A stretch of DNA of 11,835 bases from Candidatus Stahliibacteriota bacterium. GTDB taxonomy: Bacteria; Hydrothermota; Tepidihabitantia; B3-TA06. The translations under genes and the position numbers were made by a program. The notes beneath the pieces were generated by a model that worked only from the letters and a program-made list of their open reading frames with translations, was not told the origin of the DNA and ran no database searches. The DNA lies in NCBI GenBank assembly GCA_030592225.1, contig JAUVJT010000042.1:1-11835 (forward strand), given 5' to 3'. Of this stretch, positions 1 to 6,571 are shown in pieces (position 1 is the stretch's first letter; each line of letters opens with the position of its first letter).

Positions 1-441
1 AAAGAGAAGGGACTTGAAAAGTTGAAGCAAGCCTTGAACTCCGCAGAAGAACGCTCAAACTACACTATTGCAATTGCCGCCGCCGCGCGCATCTCAGCGG
101 CGAACCCGGAGGATGTAAACGTTCGCTTGCGCCGGGCGGATCTGTATCTGATGATGGGGCTTAATCATGCAGCCTATGGATATCTTTTGCGTGAATTCGA
201 CTTCTACCGTCGCCGCAACGATTCGCGTTCGCTCTCCTATGTCGTGAAGAAAATAACCACGATAGACGAGGCCAATCTTGACTTGACGCTTAAAATGGCT
301 AAGATACTTTGCTATCTGGAGCAAAAAGAGGAAGCCCGTGGGGTAGTGGAAAGCGTTGTATTTACTCTTCAAGGCCAGGGGAAGTACGATGAGGCAGCCA
401 AGATACAGAAAGAATTCGGCAAACTATACGAGGAGCTATGA
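1..441 (+). CDS. TPR-type helical repeat protein (5' end outside window)
   Basis: The frame is open from the first base (Lys-Glu-Lys-Gly-Leu-Glu-Lys and onward), so the gene very probably begins upstream; the TTG at base 22 is an internal Leu codon with no convincing Shine-Dalgarno sequence. The visible 147 residues are almost entirely amphipathic helix, in helix-turn-helix units of about 34 residues (for example around NPEDVNVRLRRADLYLMMG and the closing GQGKYDEAAKIQKEFGKLYE). This is the TPR pattern: Ala/Gly at the small positions and aromatics at the packing positions. TPR arrays are protein-interaction scaffolds, and the partner cannot be read from sequence. The stop overlaps the start of the next gene (ATGA), so the two are translationally coupled and probably work together. 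No signal peptide can be assessed. Confidence 0.8.
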   Translation, partial: KEKGLEKLKQALNSAEERSNYTIAIAAAARISAANPEDVNVRLRRADLYLMMGLNHAAYGYLLREFDFYRRRNDSRSLSYVVKKITTIDEANLDLTLKMAKILCYLEQKEEARGVVESVVFTLQGQGKYDEAAKIQKEFGKLYEEL

Positions 442-1373
442 GACAAGAAGGACTCGATCCGAAGGGCAGAATCGAACTTGCGCGGATGCTGTCCCAGATA
501 GGTTTCCCGACGGAGGCCATTGCCGAATACCTGATGGCCGCCCGGATGTACGAGGAACGGGGTAATACGGAACAGGCCCTCAAGCTCTACGAAAAAGTGC
601 TTGGACTGGATGAAAATAACCAGAGCGCCAAGCGAGGCCTGTACAAGCTCAAGCCCCGTTCTGAAAAAGATATAGAAGATATAGTCACCAAGCTGGGATT
701 CGCCTCTTCCACATCAGCCCCGCCTGCCGAAGCCGCAACTACCCCCGTCCCCCGCCCACCTGCTGAACCTGCCGTAACCCATGAAGTAACGCAGACTCCT
801 CTTGAACCCGAACCCCGACAAATCATCCCTGCTACGGAGCCTGACTCACAGGTTGCCGAAGAAGTGGTTGAACTGGCGGGCAAGGGACTTGAGGAATTCC
901 TGGCCTCCATTATGCCGCTACTGCAGAATACCGCCGAGGAACTTAAAAAAAGGCGCGAACTGGCCTCCTTTTTTGGTGAAGAAGGACTATGGTCAGAAGC
1001 ATTCTTCGAAGCTCAACCGGCCTATCTGCAAAAGCCTTCGGTAGATAAACTTAACGAACTACTCTCGCTCCTGTCACATTCTGAAGAAAACGAGGAGATG
1101 ATAACTTTTCTTCTCACCGAAAGCTTTTCAGACCGCAAACCAGCACTCAACACAGCGGTACTTGAAGCCCTGGTTAAAACATATGAAGATGCGGGACAAA
1201 CCGAAGATGCGGAAAAGACCAGAGTGAGGCTGCAGAAATTGAGTGGGAATAAGGTTAACAAGAAACAAAATGGATCAAAGATAATCAAAGACGTACCCAA
1301 ACTCTCGAAGGAAGATAAAGATGACGATAACCAGGGCAAGAAAAAATCACCCGACTCAATCCAGTTCGTATAA
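438..1373 (+). CDS. TPR protein with Pro-rich linker and basic tail
   Basis: Residues about 11-72 form one or two TPR units (EAIAEYLMAARMYEERGN, then EQALKLYEKVLGLDENN). Residues about 90-137 are a Pro/Ala/Thr/Glu-rich flexible linker. Residues about 138-270 are predicted helical and again repeat-like, and the last 40 residues are rich in Lys and Asp. There is no signal peptide or membrane segment, so a cytoplasmic scaffold is most likely. The ATG overlaps the TGA of the preceding gene, and the next gene starts 22 bp after this stop. Two adjacent TPR genes followed by an ExeA-type ATPase suggest the TPR proteins recruit or regulate the ATPase. That is inference; no specific family is recognised beyond TPR. 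Confidence 0.85.
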   Translation: MRQEGLDPKGRIELARMLSQIGFPTEAIAEYLMAARMYEERGNTEQALKLYEKVLGLDENNQSAKRGLYKLKPRSEKDIEDIVTKLGFASSTSAPPAEAATTPVPRPPAEPAVTHEVTQTPLEPEPRQIIPATEPDSQVAEEVVELAGKGLEEFLASIMPLLQNTAEELKKRRELASFFGEEGLWSEAFFEAQPAYLQKPSVDKLNELLSLLSHSEENEEMITFLLTESFSDRKPALNTAVLEALVKTYEDAGQTEDAEKTRVRLQKLSGNKVNKKQNGSKIIKDVPKLSKEDKDDDNQGKKKSPDSIQFV

Positions 1374-1395
1374 GGACATGAGGAAGGTTTAGAAG

Positions 1396-2232
1396 ATGGC
1401 TTACGAAACCTTTTACCGGTTCAAATACGAACCATTTGTGGTCAAACCCGACCCCCGCTTTTACTTCAACGGTCCTCAGCACGCCGTGGCCAGGGAGTAC
1501 CTGCTGCATGCCGCCGAACGTGGACGCGGACTTGCCCTTCTTTTGGGAGAGATAGGTACCGGTAAGACCACGCTTTCGCATACCATCTTCAGCAGTCTTT
1601 CCAGGGATGAACGCTACCATGTCGGAATGATAGTCCTCACCCACTCACCTAAACCTCACGAACTACTGGTCAAGCTGGCAACGGTATTTGATATTGAGGA
1701 TATGCCCGATGATTCCACCGAACTCTTCTCCCTTCTTGTCAACGAACTCATGGAGATACACAATGCGGGCAACAAGGCGGTGGTATTTATAGACGAGGCC
1801 AACAAGATAGACGACCCGGAGACAATAGAGGAACTGCGGGGTTTTCTTAACCTGGAGACTCTGGAGGGCGACAAGCTGTTAACCTTCATCCTGGTGGGAT
1901 TGCCTGACCTGGAGGTCAACCTGGCCCAGAACGCCGCCCTGTACCAGCGCATAGCCATACGAGTAAACCTGAACCCATTAACCAAGGATGCGGTAAAAGG
2001 CTACATACAGCATCGTCTAAGGATTGCGGGACGCGGCGACGAACCCATTTTCACCGACAAGGCGCTGGATGCCGTGGCAACTTACTCCGGAGGACGCCCC
2101 AGGCTGGTCAATATCATTTGTGATAACTCGCTGATTGAAGGTTACATACAGCGTAAGCCCAAAATAGATGAACTCATCGTAGAACGTATAGCGACACAAA
2201 CCCTTCACCTTATACCGAAAGAACTCAGCTAG
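1396..2232 (+). CDS. ExeA/GspA-like AAA ATPase
   Basis: A 278-residue single-domain ATPase. The N-terminus has the ExeA/GspA-type entry motif (FYRFKYEPF followed by PDPRFYF). The Walker A motif is GEIGTGKTT (residues 51-59), and the Walker B motif is AVVFIDE (128-134) followed by Ala-Asn. GGRPRLVN near the C-terminus fits the conserved G-x-P-R-x-(I/V)-N of the AAA lid in this family. In known systems ExeA couples ATP hydrolysis to secretin assembly across peptidoglycan; relatives without a peptidoglycan-binding domain occur beside pilus, secretion and transposition genes. The peptidoglycan-binding and transmembrane parts of full ExeA are absent here, so only the cytoplasmic ATPase core is present. 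AGGAAGG about 9 nt upstream of the ATG serves as the ribosome-binding site. The next gene starts 2 bp after the TAG. The specific process is unknown. Confidence 0.88.
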   Translation: MAYETFYRFKYEPFVVKPDPRFYFNGPQHAVAREYLLHAAERGRGLALLLGEIGTGKTTLSHTIFSSLSRDERYHVGMIVLTHSPKPHELLVKLATVFDIEDMPDDSTELFSLLVNELMEIHNAGNKAVVFIDEANKIDDPETIEELRGFLNLETLEGDKLLTFILVGLPDLEVNLAQNAALYQRIAIRVNLNPLTKDAVKGYIQHRLRIAGRGDEPIFTDKALDAVATYSGGRPRLVNIICDNSLIEGYIQRKPKIDELIVERIATQTLHLIPKELS

Positions 2233-2234
2233 AA

Positions 2235-3050
2235 ATGGGTTCATCGGCAGATCTCCACGTACACACAAGCTACTCCGACGGTATGTATTCCCCTACCGAG
2301 CTTGTCAGGATGGCCAGGGAAGTAAATCTCAAGGCGATTGCCATCACCGACCATGACACCGTGGCAGGACTCAAAGAAGCGAAACTGGCGGGCAAAGAAA
2401 TAGGGCTAGAGGTAGTCGCAGGGGTGGAACTCTCCTGCGAACTTAACGATAACGAAATTCACATGCTCGGCTACTTCGCTCCGGGCAAGGAAGACAAACT
2501 TGAGGAAAGGCTTGAATGGTACCAGGCCAAGCGCGAGGAGCGGGCCTTTGAAATAATCGATCGTCTCAACCGGAAAGGCGTCAAAATTGACATCGGGGAG
2601 GTGCGGCACTTTTCCACCGGAAAGTCAATCGGGCGACTGCACGTTGCCAAGGCGCTCATGGCCAATGGAAGCGCACGCAGTATTCATGAGGTGTTCCATC
2701 GCTATCTGGGACCTGACGCAGTGGCATACGTACCCAAGGCCAAACTTTCCATCAAGGAAGCGGTGGAATTTATTCACGAACACCATGGAGTGGCGGTAAT
2801 CGCTCATCCCGGCATGTACCGCATCAACGACGCGGTGGAGCAAACCCTGGAGTATCTTGACGGAATCGAGGTGTGGTACCCCGAACATTCACCGAGCTTT
2901 GAGGATCATCTGTACGCCCTGGCCATAAAGAACCGGCTCATTGCCACAGGAGGCTCTGACTACCACGGGGTGGGGCGCAACCACATCGGCTGCGTGCGCG
3001 TTCCCTACGCCGTCGTGACCCGCCTGCTCGAAGTGGCAGTCGGAGTGTGA
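2235..3050 (+). CDS. PHP-domain phosphoesterase (YciV/TrpH/RNase AM-like)
   Basis: A 271-residue PHP-superfamily metal-dependent phosphoesterase. The metal-ligand motifs occur in the canonical order: DLHVHTSYSDG (His8, His10), ITDHDT (Asp39, His40), AGVELS (Glu65), His76 in EIHMLGY, AHPG (His191) and GGSDYHG (Asp242, His244). An inserted helical segment at about 85-160 is typical of the YciV/TrpH branch, whose E. coli member (RNase AM) is a 5'-3' exonuclease on RNA and DNA oligonucleotides and 3',5'-bisnucleotides. Substrate specificity cannot be fixed from sequence; oligonucleotide or mononucleotide phosphate hydrolysis in the cytoplasm is expected. The ATG lies 2 bp after the ATPase stop, without a strong Shine-Dalgarno sequence of its own, implying coupled translation. 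The stop overlaps the following GTG start. Confidence 0.9.
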   Translation: MGSSADLHVHTSYSDGMYSPTELVRMAREVNLKAIAITDHDTVAGLKEAKLAGKEIGLEVVAGVELSCELNDNEIHMLGYFAPGKEDKLEERLEWYQAKREERAFEIIDRLNRKGVKIDIGEVRHFSTGKSIGRLHVAKALMANGSARSIHEVFHRYLGPDAVAYVPKAKLSIKEAVEFIHEHHGVAVIAHPGMYRINDAVEQTLEYLDGIEVWYPEHSPSFEDHLYALAIKNRLIATGGSDYHGVGRNHIGCVRVPYAVVTRLLEVAVGV

Positions 3051-3667
3051 GTTACCTTTTCCTGCTGCTGATAGCGCTCTCTCCTATCCAACTGGTAAGG
3101 CTGCAGTACGGCGGAGGAGGCGACTGGTACAACGACCCTGACGCACTGCCCAACCTGGCCGGGGAGTTGGCTGAAAGAACCACCGTGATGATTGAGGCAG
3201 ATCAAAAGGTGCTGACCTTGATGGATCGCGAGCTTGAGAACTATTCCTTCCTGTACATGACAGGGCACGGCAAGGTCGCCTTCTCCAAGGCGGAACGGGA
3301 GAGGTTGAGGGAATACCTGCGGTGCGGCGGATTCCTGTACGCCGATGACGACTACGGGATGGACGAAAGTTTCAGGGCTGAGATAGCCAGGGTGTTCCCC
3401 AATTCAAAACTTGTGGAGCTACCCTTTACCCATCCCATCTACCATATCCTTTATGATTTCACCGGCGGCCCGCCCCAGACCCACAAGCACACCGAAGGCC
3501 CACCCGCCGGCTACGGGCTGTTTGACGCAGGCAGGCTGGTTATCTTCTACACGGTAAACTGCAACCCCTCGGACGGCTGGACCGCGGCGCACGATAACCC
3601 CGACGACGTACGCGAGCAGGCGTTCAGGATGGGGATCAATATCGTGCTGTACGCGCTATTGAACTAG
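3047..3667 (+). CDS. DUF4159 domain protein, probably exported or membrane-anchored
   Basis: The 206 residues match the DUF4159 pattern as I know it: RLQYGGGGDWYNDP near residues 18-31, YMTGHG, LREYLRCGGFLYADDDYG, LPFTHPIYH, a GGPPQTHKHTEGPPAGYG-type segment, VIFYTVNCNPSDGW, and a closing ReqAFRMGINIVLYAL. Family length is about 200 residues, so this is one complete domain. Its biochemical function is not established; related proteins have a Rossmann-like (GATase-like) fold. A short hydrophobic stretch (YLFLLLIALSPI) opens the protein but lacks a basic n-region, so it may be a degenerate signal or an anchor. The GTG start overlaps the TGA of the PHP gene, which indicates coupled translation. 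It converges on the next, minus-strand gene, with only 7 bp between stops and no visible terminator. Confidence 0.85.
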   Translation: MSYLFLLLIALSPIQLVRLQYGGGGDWYNDPDALPNLAGELAERTTVMIEADQKVLTLMDRELENYSFLYMTGHGKVAFSKAERERLREYLRCGGFLYADDDYGMDESFRAEIARVFPNSKLVELPFTHPIYHILYDFTGGPPQTHKHTEGPPAGYGLFDAGRLVIFYTVNCNPSDGWTAAHDNPDDVREQAFRMGINIVLYALLN

Positions 3668-3674
3668 TAATATA

Positions 3675-4346
3675 TCACCACTTAAGAATAGAAGGACTCA
3701 GAAACCTATACTCCTCTTGACTTACATTGGTTACTATTTCTAAACCCTCTCGTTCCCGACGCCCAGTTACAACACTAGACAGGTTCCAACGTATGTAAAT
3801 CCAAAAAACATCACCTGTAATATCCTCATATGCGAAAATAGCATGGGCAAAAAAATTATCATTTGCTTTTTTGTTTCCCTTTGCCCATTGTGAATAGAAT
3901 TTCCTCGTTCCTTCAAGGGATCTTCTAACAAAACCATATTCCTGGCTTGGAATAACTGGTGTTAAAATTTTCTCCGTCAGCTTAAACCTCAAATACTCAT
4001 ACCACTTCATAACATCAATTTCTTCTTTATTTGCAAACAACCACTCCCTGACTTTCAATAACAACAGAGCATTATTATTCTGAGAAAACCTATATTGAAG
4101 CCGTATTCGCACTAAATTCTCGGGTTTATCCTTTGATTCTGCACACCATTCTATTTTACTTCCGACTTCAATCCCCAATACCCCTTTATATCCCAACTGG
4201 GTTTGCTTACGTGTCTCCTTCAAAGTACGCCCAAGCAATATGGCAGCAACCACAGCGGCAACTCCGGCAATTAAACCACCTATTGCCGCTACTATTGGAG
4301 CTACCTCATAAAACCAATCTATTACTAATGCCCAATTTATACCCAT
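3675..4346 (-). CDS. hypothetical membrane-anchored protein, AT-rich orphan
   Basis: A 223-residue protein of no family I recognise. Residues about 14-38 (VAPIVAAIGGLIAGVAAVVAAI) form one transmembrane helix, followed by a basic stretch (RTLKETRKQ) that should keep the rest in the cytoplasm. The C-terminal 180 residues are mixed alpha/beta with many aromatics and no obvious catalytic motif. The gene is clearly richer in A and T than both neighbours, lies opposite to the operon on its left and is separated from comF by repeat-like DNA. All this suggests recent acquisition. A TTGACA-16-TATAGT promoter-like site ends 6 nt before the ATG, so the mRNA may be leaderless; no Shine-Dalgarno sequence is present. 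Its length, sustained open frame and transmembrane/basic-anchor layout support it being a real gene. Confidence 0.65.
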   Translation of the reverse strand: MGINWALVIDWFYEVAPIVAAIGGLIAGVAAVVAAILLGRTLKETRKQTQLGYKGVLGIEVGSKIEWCAESKDKPENLVRIRLQYRFSQNNNALLLLKVREWLFANKEEIDVMKWYEYLRFKLTEKILTPVIPSQEYGFVRRSLEGTRKFYSQWAKGNKKANDNFFAHAIFAYEDITGDVFWIYIRWNLSSVVTGRREREGLEIVTNVSQEEYRFLSPSILKW

Positions 4347-4352
4347 CAGGAA

Positions 4353-4380
4353 ACTATATAAGAATAATCTCTTATGTCAA
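4353..4380 (-). promoter_or_regulatory. sigma70-type promoter for the AT-rich gene
   Basis: On the minus strand, TTGACA (4380-4375), a 16-bp spacer and TATAGT (4358-4353). Only 6 nt separate the -10 hexamer from the ATG at 4346, so initiation at the usual distance would fall on or beside the start codon. Part of this match could come from the local AT-richness. Confidence 0.55.
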
Positions 4381-4415
4381 TAGCCATTTCGTCATTCCGT
4401 AACATGTATTCAGAC

Positions 4416-4486
4416 TCGCCTTGCAGAAAGGCGAACCTAATACCCTATGAGCGAATAACTCGCTCAAGGGGCACGCTGAGGTTCGC
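4416..4486. repeat. nested hairpin element with alternative outer stems
   Basis: Three layers can be read. TCGCCTT (4416-4422) pairs with AAGGCGA (4428-4434), loop GCAGA. GCGAACCT (4431-4438) pairs perfectly with AGGTTCGC (4479-4486). Inside the second stem sits the bulged hairpin at 4443-4470. The first two stems share bases 4431-4434, so they are mutually exclusive, as in a structural switch. The element lies between the start of the AT-rich gene and the end of comF. If transcribed, the likeliest source is read-through from comF on the minus strand. Confidence 0.55.
4441..4483. repeat. TACCCTATG hairpin repeat, copy 1
   Basis: A 43-bp element whose counterpart of identical length lies at 6481-6523. 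The stem is CCCT, a bulged A, then TGAGCGA; the loop is ATAAC; the return strand is TCGCTCA then AGGG (11 bp). The shared flanks are TACCCTATG on the left and CAAGGGGCA-n-GCT-nn-GGTT on the right. Three stem pairs differ from copy 2 on both sides and stay Watson-Crick, which shows that the fold rather than the sequence is kept. No uridine tract follows on either strand, so it is not an ordinary terminator. Confidence 0.7.
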
Positions 4487-4527
4487 ACTACTACTCATAA
4501 CGGCAAGTTGACACAACGAGACTTGAG

Positions 4528-4557
4528 ATCGTCACGCATCCTTCGGATGTTCACGAT
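4528..4557. repeat. imperfect hairpin, common-type intergenic repeat
   Basis: ATCGT (4528-4532) pairs with ACGAT (4553-4557), and CATCC (4537-4541) pairs with GGATG (4545-4549) across a TTC loop, with an internal loop between the two stems. The wording GATCGTCACGCATCCTTCGG resembles short intergenic repeats I have seen in many unrelated bacterial genomes. That resemblance is from memory and was not searched. Confidence 0.45.
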
Positions 4558-4582
4558 GACAACAAATACCCCTCACCTCTAA

Positions 4583-4605
4583 CTCCTCTCCCCCAGGGAG
4601 AGGAG
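4583..4605. repeat. perfect 10-bp stem hairpin just downstream of comF
   Basis: CTCCTCTCCC (4583-4592) pairs with GGGAGAGGAG (4596-4605) around a CCA loop. Its near edge lies 8 nt beyond the comF stop on the minus strand. It lacks a T-run on either strand, so it is not a canonical intrinsic terminator, though it could protect the 3' end of the lgt-comF transcript. The wording (CCCTCACC...CTCTCCC...GGGAGAGG) resembles a widely distributed bacterial intergenic repeat. Confidence 0.5.
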
Positions 4606-4613
4606 AACTACTC

Positions 4614-5342
4614 CTACCGTTCAATCCACGCGCCGCCGATGGTCAGGCCGTACACCGCTTCGGCCCCGGCGTCGAGCAAAACCTCGGCTGCAGCGTCAAG
4701 GGTAGAGCCGGAGGTGACAACGTCATCGAGCAGGATGAGCCTGCGACCTTTGATGGTGGAGGGATCGATGCGGGATCGGAGAGCAAACGCGCCGGACACG
4801 TTGGCGCGGCGCTGCCGGGGAATGAGCCGGGTCTGAGTGCGGGTCATTCGTCTGCGTTTAAGGATATTCGTCATGGGGATGCCGGTGTCAGCCGAGATTG
4901 CCCGACCGAGTATTGCGGATTGGTTGTAGCCCCGCCACCAGCTTTTGACAGGATGCAGCGGGATAGGAACGATGGCCCCAGCGGTAGAGAGCAGGCCGTC
5001 GGAGCGGATGATGGGCGTAAGGTGACGGGAAAAGTAGCCTGCCAGTCGGGAGAACCGGGAGTATTTGAAGACGTAGACCAGTTTGTCTAACGGATGGGTA
5101 AACCGGGCCCAGGCGCGTATCCTTGTCAGGGACAAAGGCTTGCGCACGCACTCGGCACACAGGTAGGAGCGGCGCTTGCGCTGCAAGGGCTGCCCGCACA
5201 GTTGGCAGAAGTTGCGCTCTATGGGCTGGATTGACGAAAGACAGCGGTCGCAGATGGGAGCGCCGTCGGTATCCTGTTCGCACACCAGGCAGACGGACGG
5301 GAAGCAGAACTCGCCGAGCGCCTTGAGCGCCTCCTCCATCAT
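4614..5342 (-). CDS. comF: ComF family phosphoribosyltransferase-like protein
   Basis: 242 residues, the usual ComF/GntX length. The N-terminus carries the double zinc-ribbon cysteines: C18-x2-C21, C31-x2-C34, C46-x2-C49 and C62-x2-C65. The C-terminus has the type I phosphoribosyltransferase PRPP loop LILLDDVVTSGST (about 202-214), and PIPLHPVKSWWRGYNQS matches the family's conserved central segment. ComF proteins are needed for DNA uptake in naturally competent bacteria, where ComF acts in the cytoplasm beside ComFA and in ssDNA handling; many genomes keep it without known competence. Two adjacent ATGs follow the lgt stop (TAG GGG ATG ATG), so the gene is co-transcribed with lgt and probably translated by coupling. 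No other competence gene is visible nearby. Confidence 0.92.
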   Translation of the reverse strand: MMEEALKALGEFCFPSVCLVCEQDTDGAPICDRCLSSIQPIERNFCQLCGQPLQRKRRSYLCAECVRKPLSLTRIRAWARFTHPLDKLVYVFKYSRFSRLAGYFSRHLTPIIRSDGLLSTAGAIVPIPLHPVKSWWRGYNQSAILGRAISADTGIPMTNILKRRRMTRTQTRLIPRQRRANVSGAFALRSRIDPSTIKGRRLILLDDVVTSGSTLDAAAEVLLDAGAEAVYGLTIGGAWIER

Positions 5343-5345
5343 CCC

Positions 5346-6245
5346 CTACTTTTTCTTTTTACCTTTCCGGTAACGCTTGTCCTTCCTGGCTTCCTTTTCT
5401 TCTTGCTTGCGCCTGGCCTCCTCCATCTTTTTGCGTTCCGCTGCAATCCATTCCAGGGTAGGCACCTTATCCTGACGGGTAAAGAGGAAAAACATCACTA
5501 TACCCGCGGCCATGATACCGATGGCGATCCAGTTGTTGGTCCACAGGTTAAGGGCATCCTCGTAGTACCTAAAGAAGTTAACCCCAAGTCGCAGACCGCC
5601 GAATCCAAAAATAAAGATGGAGAAAAGCTGCCCCTTGCGAAGCCGGGCAAATCTTAATAGCAGCAAAAGGGCGGCAAACAGCAGCAGCCCGCCGCCGGAC
5701 TGAAAGAGCTGGGTAGGCCAGATGGAATGGTCGGCTCCATAGACGTAGGATGCAAACGAATTCGCGGGAAAGGTAACGCCGCATACGTGGGTGGGCGCGC
5801 CGAAGCAGCAGCCGTTAAGGTAACAACCTATGCGACCGATGCCCTCGCCCAGGGCGACCACCGGGCCAATTGAATCAAGCAAGGGAAGAACCGGTATCTT
5901 CTTGCGCCACAGGTAGATGCCTCCGAACACGAAGGCCAGGATAAATCCGCCGTAGTAGACCGCACCGCCCTGCCACAGCTTGAAGATATCGCCCAGGTTA
6001 TTGGCATAATCAGACCAGTGCATGAACACGTAAGCCAGACGTGCACCAATAACCGTTCCCAGGATGACCCATACGGCAAGATCGGAAACCATTGAGGGAT
6101 CAATAAGGGTGCGGCGTTTGAGGATACGATAAAGGACAATTATCCCGACCACGAAAGAGGCAAGCAGCATAACGCTGTAGGTGCGCACCGGCACCATCCC
6201 CAGACCAAGAAAGCCCAGGTTTATATTAAAAAGAACAGGATACAT
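5346..6245 (-). CDS. lgt: prolipoprotein diacylglyceryl transferase
   Basis: Lgt transfers a diacylglyceryl group from phosphatidylglycerol to the lipobox cysteine of prelipoproteins in the inner membrane, the first step of lipoprotein maturation. The 299-residue protein has about seven hydrophobic segments. It carries the LGT signature GEGIGRIGCYLNGCCFG (about 133-149, with the essential Arg at 138) and the WQGGAVYYGG motif (91-100). Two cysteines follow the conserved Asn (NGCCFG), a variant seen in many non-proteobacterial Lgts. The last 30 residues are a highly charged Lys/Arg/Glu tail ending in Lys-Lys-Lys-Lys, longer than in typical Lgt proteins. A TTGACT-16-TAGGAT site ends 6 nt before the ATG. 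The AGGAT of that -10 box could alternatively act as a Shine-Dalgarno sequence if transcription starts further upstream. comF follows 3 bp after the stop. Confidence 0.95.
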   Translation of the reverse strand: MYPVLFNINLGFLGLGMVPVRTYSVMLLASFVVGIIVLYRILKRRTLIDPSMVSDLAVWVILGTVIGARLAYVFMHWSDYANNLGDIFKLWQGGAVYYGGFILAFVFGGIYLWRKKIPVLPLLDSIGPVVALGEGIGRIGCYLNGCCFGAPTHVCGVTFPANSFASYVYGADHSIWPTQLFQSGGGLLLFAALLLLLRFARLRKGQLFSIFIFGFGGLRLGVNFFRYYEDALNLWTNNWIAIGIMAAGIVMFFLFTRQDKVPTLEWIAAERKKMEEARRKQEEKEARKDKRYRKGKKKK

Positions 6246-6251
6246 GACGCT

Positions 6252-6279
6252 ATCCTAGGGAAAAACCGCTAAAAGTCAA
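6252..6279 (-). promoter_or_regulatory. promoter for lgt-comF
   Basis: On the minus strand, TTGACT (6279-6274), a 16-bp spacer and TAGGAT (6257-6252), with 6 nt to the lgt ATG. This matches the geometry at the 4346 gene and again predicts a leaderless or near-leaderless mRNA. Confidence 0.5.
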
Positions 6280-6350
6280 GAACCTGGGAGGCTGTCTGAG
6301 ACCGACGCGAAGCGGCGACCAAAGGGAGCTTCAATGACTTATACGCTTGC

Positions 6351-6410
6351 GACGAAGTCAATCCGCAGATGACGAAGTGCCCCCGTCGGGTACGCAGATT
6401 GACGCAGATT
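6351..6410. repeat. cluster of short direct repeats
   Basis: GACGAAGT occurs at 6351-6358 and 6371-6378 (20-bp spacing). ACGCAGATT occurs at 6392-6400 and 6402-6410 (10-bp spacing), with a related CCGCAGAT at 6363-6370. CGCAGATT-type runs are common in intergenic repeats of many genomes (from memory). No function can be assigned. Confidence 0.4.
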
Positions 6411-6480
6411 AGAAAGAAACCTTGGCTCAGGCAAGTTGAGTAGATATATGTCTTATCGTTGCTCGCCGATTTTCGCTCTG

Positions 6481-6523
6481 TACCCTATGGGATACATTAT
6501 ATCCCAAGGGGCAGGCTCTGGTT
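6481..6523. repeat. TACCCTATG hairpin repeat, copy 2
   Basis: This has the same 43-bp frame as the copy at 4441-4483: CCCT, bulged A, TGGGATA, loop CATTA, TATCCCA, AGGG, then GGCAGGCTCTGGTT. The stem pairs that differ from copy 1 are A:T to G:C, C:G to A:T and G:C to T:A, all compensatory. The loop sequence is not conserved, whereas the single-stranded flank GGCA-n-GCT-nn-GGTT is. Copy 1's outer stem (GCGAACCT/AGGTTCGC) is absent here. The element sits about 50 bp from the end of the M50 gene. Confidence 0.7.
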
Positions 6524-6571
6524 AAAATTCTCCTTCCAGAACAGGCTGACGCTGTATTTTCAGACAAGCTC

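Noticed and set aside
4416..4486. tRNA or CRISPR repeat
   Set aside because: There is no cloverleaf, CCA end or T-psi-C motif, and only two dispersed copies with no regular spacers exist.
6481..6523. Hairpin copy 2 as the intrinsic terminator of the M50 gene
   Set aside because: There is no T-run after the stem on the minus strand, and copy 1 sits in a different context, so termination does not explain the shared flanks.
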